Source: Bryoerythrophyllum caledonicum (lineage: Eukaryota; Streptophyta; Bryopsida; Pottiales; Pottiaceae). From it: a stretch of 64,000 nucleotides of DNA. This document shows, piece by piece, positions 54,121 through 64,000 of this stretch (position 1 is its first letter; every line of letters starts with the position of its first letter). The notes under the pieces were generated by a model, which was not told the origin of the DNA, made no database searches, and saw nothing but the letters and a program-made list of their open reading frames with translations. The stretch is taken from contig OZ020520.1 in the NCBI GenBank assembly GCA_963971425.1, positions 27,063,535 through 27,127,534 of the forward strand. The letters are read 5' to 3'. The translations under genes and the position numbers were made by a program.

Positions 54121-57031
54121 CTAACTAGGACTTGAGGAACGTCTGGAAACTCGGAAGTGACGACGTCCTGCGGAACTTGAACCAGAGCCTGATCCGCTGC
54201 TCTCTCTCCTTTCTTTCCTCTCTTGCTTCTGCATGTCACAACCAGCAGCATTCGATGATGAAATGAAAACTCAACACTAGCAGGCAGAAAAAAGATAGAG
54301 ATGCGGCAAGAAAGAAGAAATACCGTGGCCTCGAGCAGCGGCGACTTGTCTCCTTTGTAGTCCACCAGCGACTTCCCTCTCTCGTCCTTAAGGGCCAGAT
54401 ACTCGATGCAAAACGGGCCCTGATTCCTGCGCGGGTCGTTCGGGCCCAGCGCGACACTATTGGTGCGGAGCGTCACGTGCCACTCCGCCGTCACCTTGAC
54501 GTCGTCACCGACGGTGAACTCGCGGCTGCTCTTGGCGTTGTACCACCACAGCCCCTTCTTCCACATGATCGCGCCGTTCATGGACGCTTCTACCTTGTTC
54601 AGCCCGAAGTTCCGCGGCGTGGGCCAGATCTTGCACCTCAGCACGATCCGGGAACCAGCCACGGTGCAGATCACGCGGATGCTGTTATCCTTGATGTCGT
54701 ACGACGGCGAGCTGCATAAGCACAGAAGCGTTACCAAGGTGTAGGATATCTAATTCAACCATTTCTTGAATAATGAAATTATTCGGAAGGTCACCCCAAG
54801 GTTTTAGTAATATCCTCCCACTTTGAGATGTATTACACTACAATTTATCCACTCTGGCTAGTTATTGGTTCAGTAGAAGGGCTTGGTAGTCTATCCTTCA
54901 ATTGAGTATACAAGAGCTTCCATCTCTTGATTTGATACAGTATTCTTTCCTCACTCTAACTAATGATTAGATCGACACAAGAGTTCGGTGTTTCTACCCT
55001 TTTACTTGGTGGTCTCAAAACCCCAAACAAAGCAGTTGTAGCCGTTTTTGAGAGTAAAGAAAGATCAACCCTGATTAATCTTAGCTGATTTCAGATTGAT
55101 TGAGAGATCTTTGGAGGTGAGTTCAATGATAAAGAAAGGGGAAACTCCGGGTGACTTGCAAATAACACGACAAAATCCTGGGAAGGAAGTGTACCAGTTG
55201 CCGAGCTGGGTAGTATTGTTAAACGAGTCGTGACAGCCTCCAGTACTGCTGAACCGATTCAAAGGCACCTGGAATGGCAGAAAGTACCTCCTGATCAACT
55301 CCCAAACCAAATAAAAAACCTGTGGAAATCACAGAGCGAAGAAAAGCAGCCAGATACTGACCTCAATGGACGGGAACTCGGAGCTGGTAGAGATGTCCTT
55401 GCAATTGGCATTGTACAATCCGGCGACCACGTCCTGCATGGAGGGCCGGTTCTCCTGCCTCTCCTGGACGCAGTTGCGCGCAATCTTGACCACTTCGAAG
55501 ACCTGGTCCCAGTTCACTTCCAGGGGGTTCATGCGGCTGTCCACGACGCGCGGGAGAATGTGGCGCATCACGTGCTCCTCCGTGTGCAGAAAATCCTTGC
55601 ACCATTCAAGCAGGCTCAGCTTCTGCTGAATAGCCCGCCGCCCAGTGATGAGCTCCAGCAGCACCACGCCATAGCTGTACACGTCGTTCTTGTCGCACGG
55701 CTGCCCATTCCGCAGGTAAACCGGATCCCTGCAACCATAACACATGGCTCCATATGAGTACACACATTTGAAGCATTCTAGAACGGGTGCTAAGGCGGGT
55801 TTCCATGTAGGAATCTTCGAGAAGGATGATTCCTAAAAGAGCATTTACAACTTCTTGAAACAAACTAACTGAAAGTGGCTGGTGAAAATGGAGCAGGTGA
55901 CCATCAAAAGGGAGCAATCGAGGTGTGCCAGTGAAGAATGAGTATGATCCGTTGGTGAAAGTATTAATCACTGTTGAGATTCTTATCTGAAGCAGTGATT
56001 CAAGAGGCCACCCTCGCATTGGATATAGAATGTTATGAAGCTGTAAGGTGTGCACACCTTCAAGAAACCAACAAGCATGGGTCCACACCTTCAACATTTC
56101 TGTATCGACATGGAGAGAGGGGTAGAACTTACACATATCCGTGAGTGCCGCGGACGCGCTTCGAGACGGTGGGCTCTTCCCCCGAGATGACGGGTTTGCT
56201 GAGCCCAAAATCGGCAATCTTGGCGTTCATTTGATCGTCAAAGAGGATGTTTCCAGACTTGATATCGCGGTGCACGAGCGACGGATTGGCGTGACTATGC
56301 AGATACTCGAGCCCCTGCGCGACCTCGACGGCGCAGCGCATGCGCGCGGCCCAGTCCAGCACCAAGCCCTCACCATCCTCGGGCGTGCGCGGGTGCAGGT
56401 GCTGGCTGAGGGAGCCCTTGGCCATGAACTCGTACACCAGGAACAGGTCGTCCTCCTCCACGCAGTAGCCCAGCAGCGCCACCAGGTTGCGGTGGTGCAG
56501 GCGCGAGATCGTCCGCAGCTCCGCCCAGAACTCCCTCTCCTGGCTCTCCTTCTCACCACCGCCCACCAGCTTCCGCTGCTCGCATCCGCCCTTCTTCTGC
56601 AGGCGCTTCACCGCCGCGGTGCCGCGCCCCTCGGGGCGCACGGCGAAGTACACCACGCCCTGCCCGCCGCGCCCCAGCTCCAGCTTGAACCGCTCCGTGA
56701 TGTCAACGATCTCCTTCAACCGGTACTGCTTCAAGGATCCCACCAGCGAGCGCGTGGGGCTCTTCCGCAAGCTCGGCAACGACGAGGCCACAATCTCAGG
56801 CTTCCTCTCCGTGCCTTTCCACCAGAACCCGGTGCTCACGCCCGCCACGAACACCACGCACAGCGAGCACACCGCGCCCACGGACTCCACACCGCCGCAC
56901 TCAGCCTCGAACGCCTGCGCCTCCCCGCTCACGCGCGCCATCGCCATAGCACTCCCCAGCATGCACGCGTTCAGCCCTACCCATCGCCATTGCACCCACT
57001 TCGACCACAACCCCTCCACCTCCACACCCAT
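54121..57031 (-). CDS. Receptor-like Ser/Thr kinase (RLK/Pelle type) with a C-terminal extension, 5 exons, 611 aa
   Basis: Exons (minus): 57031-56133, 55728-55362, 55268-55195, 54711-54324, 54228-54121. All are GT-AG and the phases join; exon 3 is the least certain because its donor (AACTG|GTACAC) was chosen by phase. There is no long ectodomain: one hydrophobic segment at about 50-70, then the kinase. Kinase landmarks: Gly120/122/125 loop (LGRGGQG), Lys142 (AVKRL), Glu171, HRD 254-256 with Asn261, DFG 274-276, GTHGYVDP at about 295-302, VYSYGVVLLELITGRR and RNCVQERQENRPSM. This is an RD kinase with every catalytic residue. The plant RLK/Pelle family acts at the plasma membrane in signalling. 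Unusually, about 190 residues follow the kinase: a Cys-containing block (RVICTVAGS, VLRCKIWP, MWKKGLWWYNA) and a basic Ser-rich tail. That part was not recognised. Confidence 0.85.
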
Positions 57032-57783
57032 CTCTCTCCCCTAGTCAAGCCCCTCACACCATCAACACTGCCACCCCAACCAACCTAAAAAGCTCCAACG
57101 GCGCGGCGGCTGTGGCGAGGATGGCGCAGTGGCTGAAGGAAACAGCCGGGAATCCATCGTGAACAGGTCAAACCGTAACGCCTCTCCATGTCACAGGCTC
57201 ATCCTCATCCCCACCAAAGATGGAAGTCTTCAAACGGATCATGCGATCATCTCTCTTCTCCTTCAACAGTCGACGATCGATTGTAGATCCCGAGGCGTGA
57301 GGCGTGCCGATAATGAATAATTCGTCGTGGTCCCGGTCTCGTGGAGGGGTAGGGCGGCAGATTAATGGAGTGGTTGGCTGGCGGTTGGGTTGACGAGATC
57401 TGGGTCCCGCGCGTTTGCTGGAGCTCGGCCCGGCCATAATGCACGCGCGTTCATTCGTCTCATGTGTGCCGACATCTACGAGAAAGTAAGTAGTAGTATT
57501 CATGATTCCTGCTCTCAGTTGTTGATGCGCTAGACTTATGTCATACCTGTCCGGAGCTTCTGGGGGCTGTGGTGTGAGGTGGAAGCATCCTGGATAACAA
57601 AATTCGTATTCTCAAGTCGCGTGGGTTTCTGGAAGGGGTCATTGTTGGAATTACGGCAGGAGCATTTTTGGGGGTATTATAATATATTATTTTGTTGAAA
57701 TATTATTATGTAATTGTTCCGTAAGAGTCTTTATTTGTGCCGTAGAGCACATCATGCGGTGCATCCTATAGGGTGGGAGTGCT
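57032..57783 (-). promoter_or_regulatory. Upstream region of the receptor kinase gene
   Basis: GC-rich for about 500 bp 5' of the kinase start, then AT-rich; consistent with 5' untranslated and promoter sequence. A minus-strand frame at 57168-57503 has no recognisable feature. Confidence 0.4.
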
Positions 57784-58130
57784 TTAACCCTTGAAGGCCC
57801 AACATCCTTTTTTGAGTTGTTTGCACACGATAATCTCTGTCGCAAGTGCTACAAGCCACCTTTGAGGAAATTTGAGGAAAATTTAGAGGGGGGACAAGAT
57901 GAGCCTCTACCGGTAGTGGCGCCATCAAAATCAATGCAGACAATAGCAAACTACAGTGACTTTTGTGAAATGGCATTGCGATGGAATTAATCTGTTGTGT
58001 AAATCATTTATATGATGGATACATTTCATCGCGATGCCATTTTAAGGAAATCACCATTGTTCACTATTGTCTACATTGATCTCTGTGGCACCTGTCTTGG
58101 AATACGCTCATCTCCCTCCGCCACTAGGGG
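57784..58130. mobile_element. TTAA element family V, copy V2, with fold-back interior
   Basis: Left end TTAACCCTTGAAGGCCCAAC. The interior pairs with itself: AATCAATGCAGACAATAGCA..AATGGCATTGCGATGG at about 57930-57983 and, inverted, CATCGCGATGCCATTTTAAG..CTATTGTCTACATTGATC at about 58029-58082. A clean right end was not seen. Confidence 0.55.
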
Positions 58131-58464
58131 CGAGTTTCCATGCTCCTCCCATCCCGTCTAAAAGACTGTAGCTTCCCAACATGTCAATTGAGGTGGTGAT
58201 CCCATTCAAGTTTTTCCATGTAAATACCCATCATGCTAATTTGATTGCAAATTTGTCAGGTCATTAATAGCTCGCAATTAAGGTGGGAAAGCCACACAAA
58301 ATTTTCTAACTCAGTTGACTGGGCATATCTCATGGAAACGTGTTCTATGTGACCATTTCTTCTTCTCCCATCTTTTCCTTACAAACCTCACCCATAAGAG
58401 GCTTCTTCCGTATGACAGACTTCTTTCTTGCACTTGATTTTGTCAGGTTTGTGTTGCTCTCTCA
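58131..58464. other. Gene-free stretch
   Basis: Nothing recognisable. Confidence 0.5.
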
Positions 58465-59796
58465 AGTTATTCTTCAGTATGATGGCTGCTTAGTTAGTTT
58501 TTTTTGAAACAGTCCTTTGTTGGCCCAAAGAATACATGTTTTGTGATTTTTTACTGGCCCAAAAGAGTGCTTGAGGTGGTGATTTTTTTATGTCCCAAAA
58601 GAATGGAATTTTTATGATTTTTAGTTAGCCCAAACTGAGTGCATGTTCTGTAGTTTCTTGTTTGTTTCTTGAGGATCTATTTATTTCAATTAGTTTTTTT
58701 GTTCAACATGCTTTTTTCTTCTTTTTTTTCATTCTATGCAACTGAATTGGTTTTTCCCATTCACATGGTTACTGTTGGAGGGGAAGCAATTTATATCATT
58801 CACATCACTGTTGTGTTCTCTCAGACACAAGTGTATATGAGGGTTATGACTTGACATCACTCAATTAGTTCATGATAGTGGTTGCAGAAAATGAATTTAT
58901 CTCCATCATAAAACTATTGGGCACCCTAAGATTGACAGTGACTTGGTTCTTGAATGAAGACAGGGGAAAAACCCTCTAAATACCACAACCAAAGACATAT
59001 AAATTAAATTCACTCTTAGTTCCAGAAAACTTACAATTACTTTGATGATGTTTGAAAATAAAATAAACCATAATACAAAACATCAATATTTTTTTACCTT
59101 ACAAGGCTTGAAATAGAGCTCCAAATGAAAATGCTCCCATATAGGTTTGCTCCAATAATCCTTGCATTCATCCATAAAATAAACACCATTTTACTATTCA
59201 TGTGTCTAATGATTTGACACAAACAAATTATATGATTTGGAACAAACAAATAGGCACACTTTGAGTCATGTAAGGTCGGGAACCGAGTCAGTGTCACTTT
59301 CAGGATATCCAATAGCTCTATAAAGAAGATAAATTAGTTTTGTGCCACTAGTAACATGAATTGATTGACTGATGTCAAGTCATAATCCTCAAATACTCTC
59401 TCTGTCTGGGATACACAAGAGTGATGTGAATGATATGAATTGATTCCGTTCCAATAGTAAACACATGAATGGGGAAAACCAATTTAGTTGTACAAAATCA
59501 AAAATAATAAAAAATAAAAACAAAAACTTGCATTCTTTAGGGCCAGAAAGAGACTGCTAAATAAATAAAACTAAAATGAAATAAATAGATCCTGAAAGAA
59601 ACAGAAGAGAAATCACAAATCGTGCACTCATTTTGGGCCAACAAAAAATCACAAAAATTTCACTCTTTTGGGCCATCAGAAAATCACCACCTCAAGCACT
59701 CATGGGCAAGTAAAAAATCACAACACATGCACTCTTTGGGCCAACAAAGGACTTAACAAAAAGAAAGAAGAAGAAGAAGAATGTCGGTTCTTAGAG

Positions 59797-59910
59797 GGGA
59801 CCGACGAGAATAAAGTGTCTGTTCACACCACCACTAAGACCATGCCCACCGGGCAGGGAATTAGTAGTATGGGGCTACTTCCCCCTCTCGAGGGTAGACA
59901 CTATGTAACA
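59797..59910 (-). mobile_element. SINE 3' part, inverted, inside the fold-back element
   Basis: GAATAAAGTGTCTGTTCACA, CTACTTCCCCCTCTCGAGGG and TAGACACTATGTAACAAG match the inverse of the tail of the SINE at 26624-26948 and the copy at 24261-24415. It is preceded by an (AAG)n run. Confidence 0.6.
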
Positions 59911-60007
59911 AGTAACCATAGAGATGCAAATCAAAACAAGGAAGAGCCATAATCAGAGCAAGGGAGTGGGGAGAAAAGAAGAAGGAAAGAAAAGAGAAGA
60001 CAATGAA

Positions 60008-60068
60008 GGGGGGGGGGAAGGATTGGGGGGGTGGTGGGGGGAGGGGAAATGGGTGGGGGGATGGGGGA
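60008..60068 (+). repeat. G-run cluster with quadruplex potential
   Basis: At least five G runs of 4-10 bases within 60 bp, separated by 2-6 bases. This fits the pattern for intramolecular G-quadruplex formation. Confidence 0.75.
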
Positions 60069-60405
60069 GTTATGGCGTTTTATGGTGTGTCATATGGATC
60101 GGGGAGGGTTTGATTATTCTCTATTTTTTGTTTATGTAGTAGTATGGACATATCATGTTGGATTGCGATGGTGTTTATGTTATTGAAGGTATGTTTGATT
60201 GTGTTCATGGGTATTTTGAAAGTTTCTTCAAGGGTGTTCATGGGTGGGATATAGGTTGTGGCGCGGGCACCAGCCGTGACTACAAAAAGAAACTAACTAA
60301 GCAACCATCATATTGTTTCACAAAAAAATCACAAAACATACACTCTTTGGGCCAATAAAGGAATGTTTAAAAAAAACTAACTATTCAGCCATCATACTCA
60401 AGAAT

Positions 60406-60874
60406 TACAATTCGATCTATTTATGGTTTGAGGTGGAAATTATGGTCTGATGTGGCTCGAGCATGGCCCGAGGTGGAAATTTTGGTCCCACGTGGTAGGC
60501 GGTGGTCGAGCGTTGCAAGGCAAGGTTACAGAGGTTGTTGTGGCGATGAACACAAAATTTCCTTGAATCATGTCACAAACCATATTTAGAACCTTCGAAT
60601 GACAAGTTCTAAGTCATTTGTTGGCTCACTAATCGCGATGCTTTCAAAGCAGGGAAGCTTGGGAAAGCCCCAAAGAAGAGAGTGCTTTAGAGTGCTTGGT
60701 CAAGAAGATGGACTCATTTCAACTAAATCTATGCCCAATGCATTGATCAATACTTATTCATATACAGTGATGTAAATTACCACATGGGTTCAACATTGCT
60801 ACATGTTTGGGTACGTGCAAGGTTTTCAAATACATCTACTTGGATACTTGGATACTTGGATAATTGGATAATTG

Positions 60875-60877
<3 letters not shown>
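60406..60877. other. Gene-free stretch
   Basis: Only a short direct repeat (GGTGGAAATT.TGGTC near 60440 and 60472) was seen. Confidence 0.5.

Positions 60878-60939
<62 letters not shown>
60878..60939. repeat. (TA)n microsatellite, about 30 units
   Basis: A continuous TA run. The Tyr/Ile repeat reading frames over it are artefacts. Confidence 0.97.
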
Positions 60940-60944
<5 letters not shown>

Positions 60945-61561
60945 CAATGTACTCCAGTTGTTATTGACAACACATTTATTGCTTACCCTCTCTTTGCATC
61001 TTCTCTGCCTCACTCAATCATGCAGTGTAGTAGGGAGTATTCAAAATACTTGAATACGACTGCATACATACACTTGTATTCCAAATACAAATCCATGTAT
61101 CCCATACTTGATAACCTTGGGTACATGCTTTCCTTGATGAGTCAATTGGACAGATGACCAGGATTCATGCTCTTTGCTTGAAAGCTTGGGTACTTGCAGG
61201 ATTCATGCTTTTTGCTTGAGTTGAATTGAGGCACTCTTTGTTGGTTGGATGTTCTTGGTCGTGCTTGATGAGGTACCTTGAACATCAATTTTCAAGGGAC
61301 ATTTTCAACTTCTGTGGATTGCCAAAAAAAGACTATGGTCATGATTGTACCCTTTAGTATTTTCACTTTCAAAAACAAGCACCAGGCGCGCCAAGGCCGG
61401 CAGCACAGAGCCAAGAAACCAAACTAATGAAACTCCCTAACCCACGTAGCCCTGTTGTCCAGTCTCGTGCACAACGCCTTGTTGCAACCCCACTAGGAGT
61501 CAAAATTGATCGAAGCTTGACAAGAGGGTGATTGGCAATGACAAGCTCAATGCCAAGTAAC
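60940..61561. other. Gene-free stretch
   Basis: Nothing recognisable. Confidence 0.5.
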
Positions 61562-61838
61562 TTAACCCTTTACTGCCCAGGGATGTTTATGGAAAAACCA
61601 AGATTTCTGCAGATTTTTTTCTTTGAACCGGATTTGATGGAAATACAGTGATTAATATTAATATCCAACCTTACAAAATTGAACTTAACCCATGACCTGA
61701 ACTTTGGGGAATTTTTTTTAGAACATCTAACGGTTGATGAATAGATTATAGTGTTTAAAGTTATTGTATATTGGTAGTGAAAACTGTGGAATTTGGAGGG
61801 TGTACTACTTTAATGATCAATAAATTCCATATTTACTG
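61562..61838 (-). mobile_element. TTAA element family X, copy X3, fragment
   Basis: Begins TTAACCCTTTACTGCCCAGG, the inverse of an X right end. It continues through AACCTTACAAAATTG, CATCTAACGGTTGATG and GGAGGGTGTACTACTTTAA, all inverse to X1/X2, before breaking at a (TA)n run (61841-61860). It shows what an intact X right terminus looks like. Confidence 0.7.
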
Positions 61839-61861
61839 ATATATATATATATATATATATA

Positions 61862-62794
61862 ATTTTTAATTTTTAATTTTTGTATTAGGATTGGAGCCCA
61901 AAAGATTTTGTACGTTTCCTATAAGATGGTATGCAATGTTTTATTTTAAAAGTGGTATGCAATGTTTAGCACATTTGTGCTGTGAAATACCCCTTGCAAG
62001 CATGAATTCAAAATAAGAGTTCATGACCGCTACCAAACTTTAATTTGCAATTGTGAATGAGTGAATAAGGGTGGAAATGGGGATCATTTACAGAGTGGTT
62101 GAAAAAGGCGATGGTGGTAGTGGGCATGGTTACCTTAGCTTTGGTTATTTCATTGTAGAAGAATAACTCATTTTTTGGAGAGGCCAAATTAAATAGTTAC
62201 ACAACATGTTTCCCATACCAAGAGGAATCTGAACAAGTTTCTGAAAAATAATGTTCACATGTCAAAAATTTAATGAATTAAATAGAAAATTGAACATAAT
62301 CACAGTTGATTTGAACAATTCAAAATTAAAAAATTACCTGAGATTTTTTTTTTCTAATGCCTCTCCAAATTTAGAAATTGTATTCTCCACAATTATCTAA
62401 AACTATTTCGAAATTAACCCCAACCAACAGCAATGTGGCTATGGTATGGTTCAGCCATTTATGTGATGCATATACTCATCATCCAATGTGGAGACAAATG
62501 AGGTTTGCCATGTGGATAATGACAAAATAGGTGGATCCCACCATGACATACTTTACCGTTGTGTGCATTGACTTTCTCGAAAGAGTTGGGGTCAAGTTTT
62601 ACAGTCAGAAAGGATAATTTTGTAATTGACAGCCTGGCTTCTTTCCTGTAACTTAGGGCTGCTTCAAAACCTAACGCCTGAGTCAAGAGGCCGTCGGTTT
62701 CCACCAATGAGATTGCTAGAATGGCCAAAGTTTGGCCTTTGGGCCTTCACACTTGTACCCGAAGTCCAAAGGCCGTTGTCCTCCATTGTGCCTA
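61862..62794. other. Gene-free stretch
   Basis: AT-rich; the minus frame at 62459-62728 lacks any recognisable feature. Confidence 0.45.
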
Positions 62795-63193
62795 AGGTTG
62801 GATGACCTATAACCACCAACTTAAGCTTGCTGACCTATTTATAGCGTTTGTATACGTGGTATGACATTTTTTGGGAATTCAAAATAGGATTTCATGAATA
62901 TTGCAATTGTCGTGACCATTTATTTCTTCATATTGAAATTGTTACAAATTTTCAAAGTGGATAGTAAGCCGTGACCCATTCCTCAACATACAAAACTCTC
63001 TATTTCCACACTAAGTTGTACTAATAACCACTTCTTCATGGACTAAAAACCGGCAGCTTTGAACCAATCATGAACTAACACCCAATCAAATCTGACTTCC
63101 TAAAATTTCGGAAATGGGGTGGGTCTGTGGTGGTTTTGGTCCACTTTTGCTTATCCGTTATGGGGTTCGTGGTGGTTATAGGTCATCCAACCT
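62795..63193. mobile_element. mariner-type MITE (399 bp)
   Basis: Flanked by TA (62793-62794 and 63194-63195). Inverted ends AGGTTGGATGACCTATAACC / GGTTATAGGTCATCCAACCT, perfect for about 23 bp. Non-coding. Confidence 0.75.
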
Positions 63194-63796
63194 TACATGG
63201 CAGCACTTTTGGGGAGTTTTGGCTTGAAGGTGACAACCTCTCGAGCAAAACTTGGGTTGAGCCAAACTTCCTTTAAAAATCCGTTAATTCTTTTATAAAA
63301 TAATCAAAATCTGACAAGATCTGGACGGTTGAATGAAAATGGCCAAATTTTTTGGGGCAAGTGACAATGGCCGTTTTTTTTCCCTCAAGGAGTGAAAGTG
63401 GCCATCTCGCTTCCTCTCTCGCTCTCTCGCGAATTTTTTTTGGATTGGCTTTTTAAAAAAAAATTAACGTGTTAGCCTTCTTGTTCTCTTTGTTTTTGTA
63501 CGCTTTGAGAAGATGAATCATTTTTTTAAAAACCTCCAATATCGAAGCAAGGGGAGCCTTGAGGATTCGGAAATTTTTATGGGCTAAATTTGTATGGTGC
63601 ATTTCAACCCTTTTCAGCTCAGGTTAGAGAGCAAGCGGTATATAGAGTAGAAATGGAAAGAATTGAAGAGACGATTGTTGATGGAGAGGATTGTGAAATT
63701 GTAGGGTCCTAAAAAAAAGTTGCTCCAAAGAAGAAGGTTGCCTCAAAGGAGAAGGTTGCAAAGGAGGTGGTGGTCCAAGTTGAAGGAGAAGAAGGA
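63194..63796. other. Gene-free stretch
   Basis: Includes a short AAGGAGAAGGTTGC repeat at about 63718-63765; no gene supported. Confidence 0.45.
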
Positions 63797-63999
63797 AATT
63801 GAACATTGATGGCTGAATTTGGAGGTCCTTCAATTGATTGTGTTAAAGGAAGAGATGGAGCCCGAATTTGAGAGAAACAACAAGAAGCAAAGTAAATCTT
63901 TTAACCCTATACCCTGCAATTTGCAAAAGGTTTGAGAATTGTAAGGCCAATTAGAGGCCTAATTTGAGGCTCAAATTTAGCCATCAATGTTCAATTTAT
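63797..63999. repeat. Inverted repeat at the window end
   Basis: AATTGAACATTGATGGCTGA (from 63799) recurs inverted as TAGCCATCAATGTTCAATTT (63978-63997). A TTAACCCTATACCCTGC end-like sequence lies between them at 63901. It may be part of an element continuing beyond the window. Confidence 0.6.
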
Positions 64000-64000
64000 G

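Larger units (their letters stand above)
58465..60405. mobile_element. Large fold-back element with ~400-bp arms, interrupted in the right arm
   Basis: The left arm 58465-58885 contains CTTCAGTATGATGGCTGC, TTGTTGGCCCAAAGAAT and GAGTGCTTGAGGTGGTGATT. These recur inverted in 59342-59770 and 60330-60405 (AATCACCACCTCAAGCACTC, CAGCCATCATACT). The spacer is 58886-59341. The right arm is split at about 59771-60330 by a SINE piece and a G-rich block. Confidence 0.65.

Noticed and set aside
56141-57088. 315-codon plus-strand frame
   Set aside because: Antisense shadow of receptor-kinase exon 1; low-complexity Leu/Ala/His composition and no domain.
57112-57180. tRNA-like word GGCGCAGTGGCTGAAGG
   Set aside because: Only an A-box-like stretch; no B box at the right distance and no cloverleaf stems.
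60784-61053. Tyr/Ile-rich open frames on both strands
   Set aside because: Products of the (TA)n microsatellite.
1-64000. CRISPR arrays, bacterial operons, rRNA genes
   Set aside because: None seen; spliced genes and repeat structure are those of a eukaryotic nuclear genome.

Overview
The window looks like nuclear DNA of a green plant or streptophyte alga with a large, repeat-rich genome. Its two clear genes have GC-rich exons, GT-AG introns and plant-type products: a cereblon homologue (12 exons, minus strand, 14.8-18.4 kb) and an RLK/Pelle-type receptor kinase (5 exons, minus strand, 54.1-57.0 kb). The rest is AT-rich and almost entirely mobile-element sequence. The species cannot be named from the sequence; a charophyte such as Chara would fit, but that is inference.

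Layout. 0.2-2.3 kb and 7.3-15.5 kb are two copies of one duplicated unit: the 3' part of an unrecognised plus-strand gene facing cereblon tail to tail. Copy A keeps the unrecognised reading frame but only one exon of cereblon. Copy B keeps the full cereblon gene, but its copy of the other gene is broken. Copy B also gained about 5 kb of insertions, which copy A lacks and therefore dates. Between the copies lie an intact-looking Tc1-type transposon (3.44-5.11 kb) and palindromic ACACTAAA elements. From 19.4 to 39.5 kb, and again from 45.3 to 53.4 kb, the DNA is a patchwork of terminal-inverted-repeat elements flanked by TTAA, with SINEs, mariner-type MITEs, minisatellites and fold-backs. 39.5-45.0 kb is a GC-rich island with long low-complexity reading frames and a truncated MULE transposase. 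57-64 kb has no recognisable gene.

The most notable discovery is the TTAA population: about 30 insertions or pieces in several families (called here T, Y, X, C, Z, V, W and E), all with ends like TTAACCCYTWAAGG. Several sit inside one another. Comparing occupied with unoccupied copies shows that each insertion duplicated exactly TTAA, and two landed in the TTAA inside another element's own terminal repeat. This is the integration signature of the piggyBac superfamily. No piggyBac transposase is present in the window, so a source elsewhere is implied.

The genes do not form a pathway. Cereblon is a substrate receptor for a CUL4-DDB1 ubiquitin ligase; the kinase is a membrane signalling protein with an unusual C-terminal extension.
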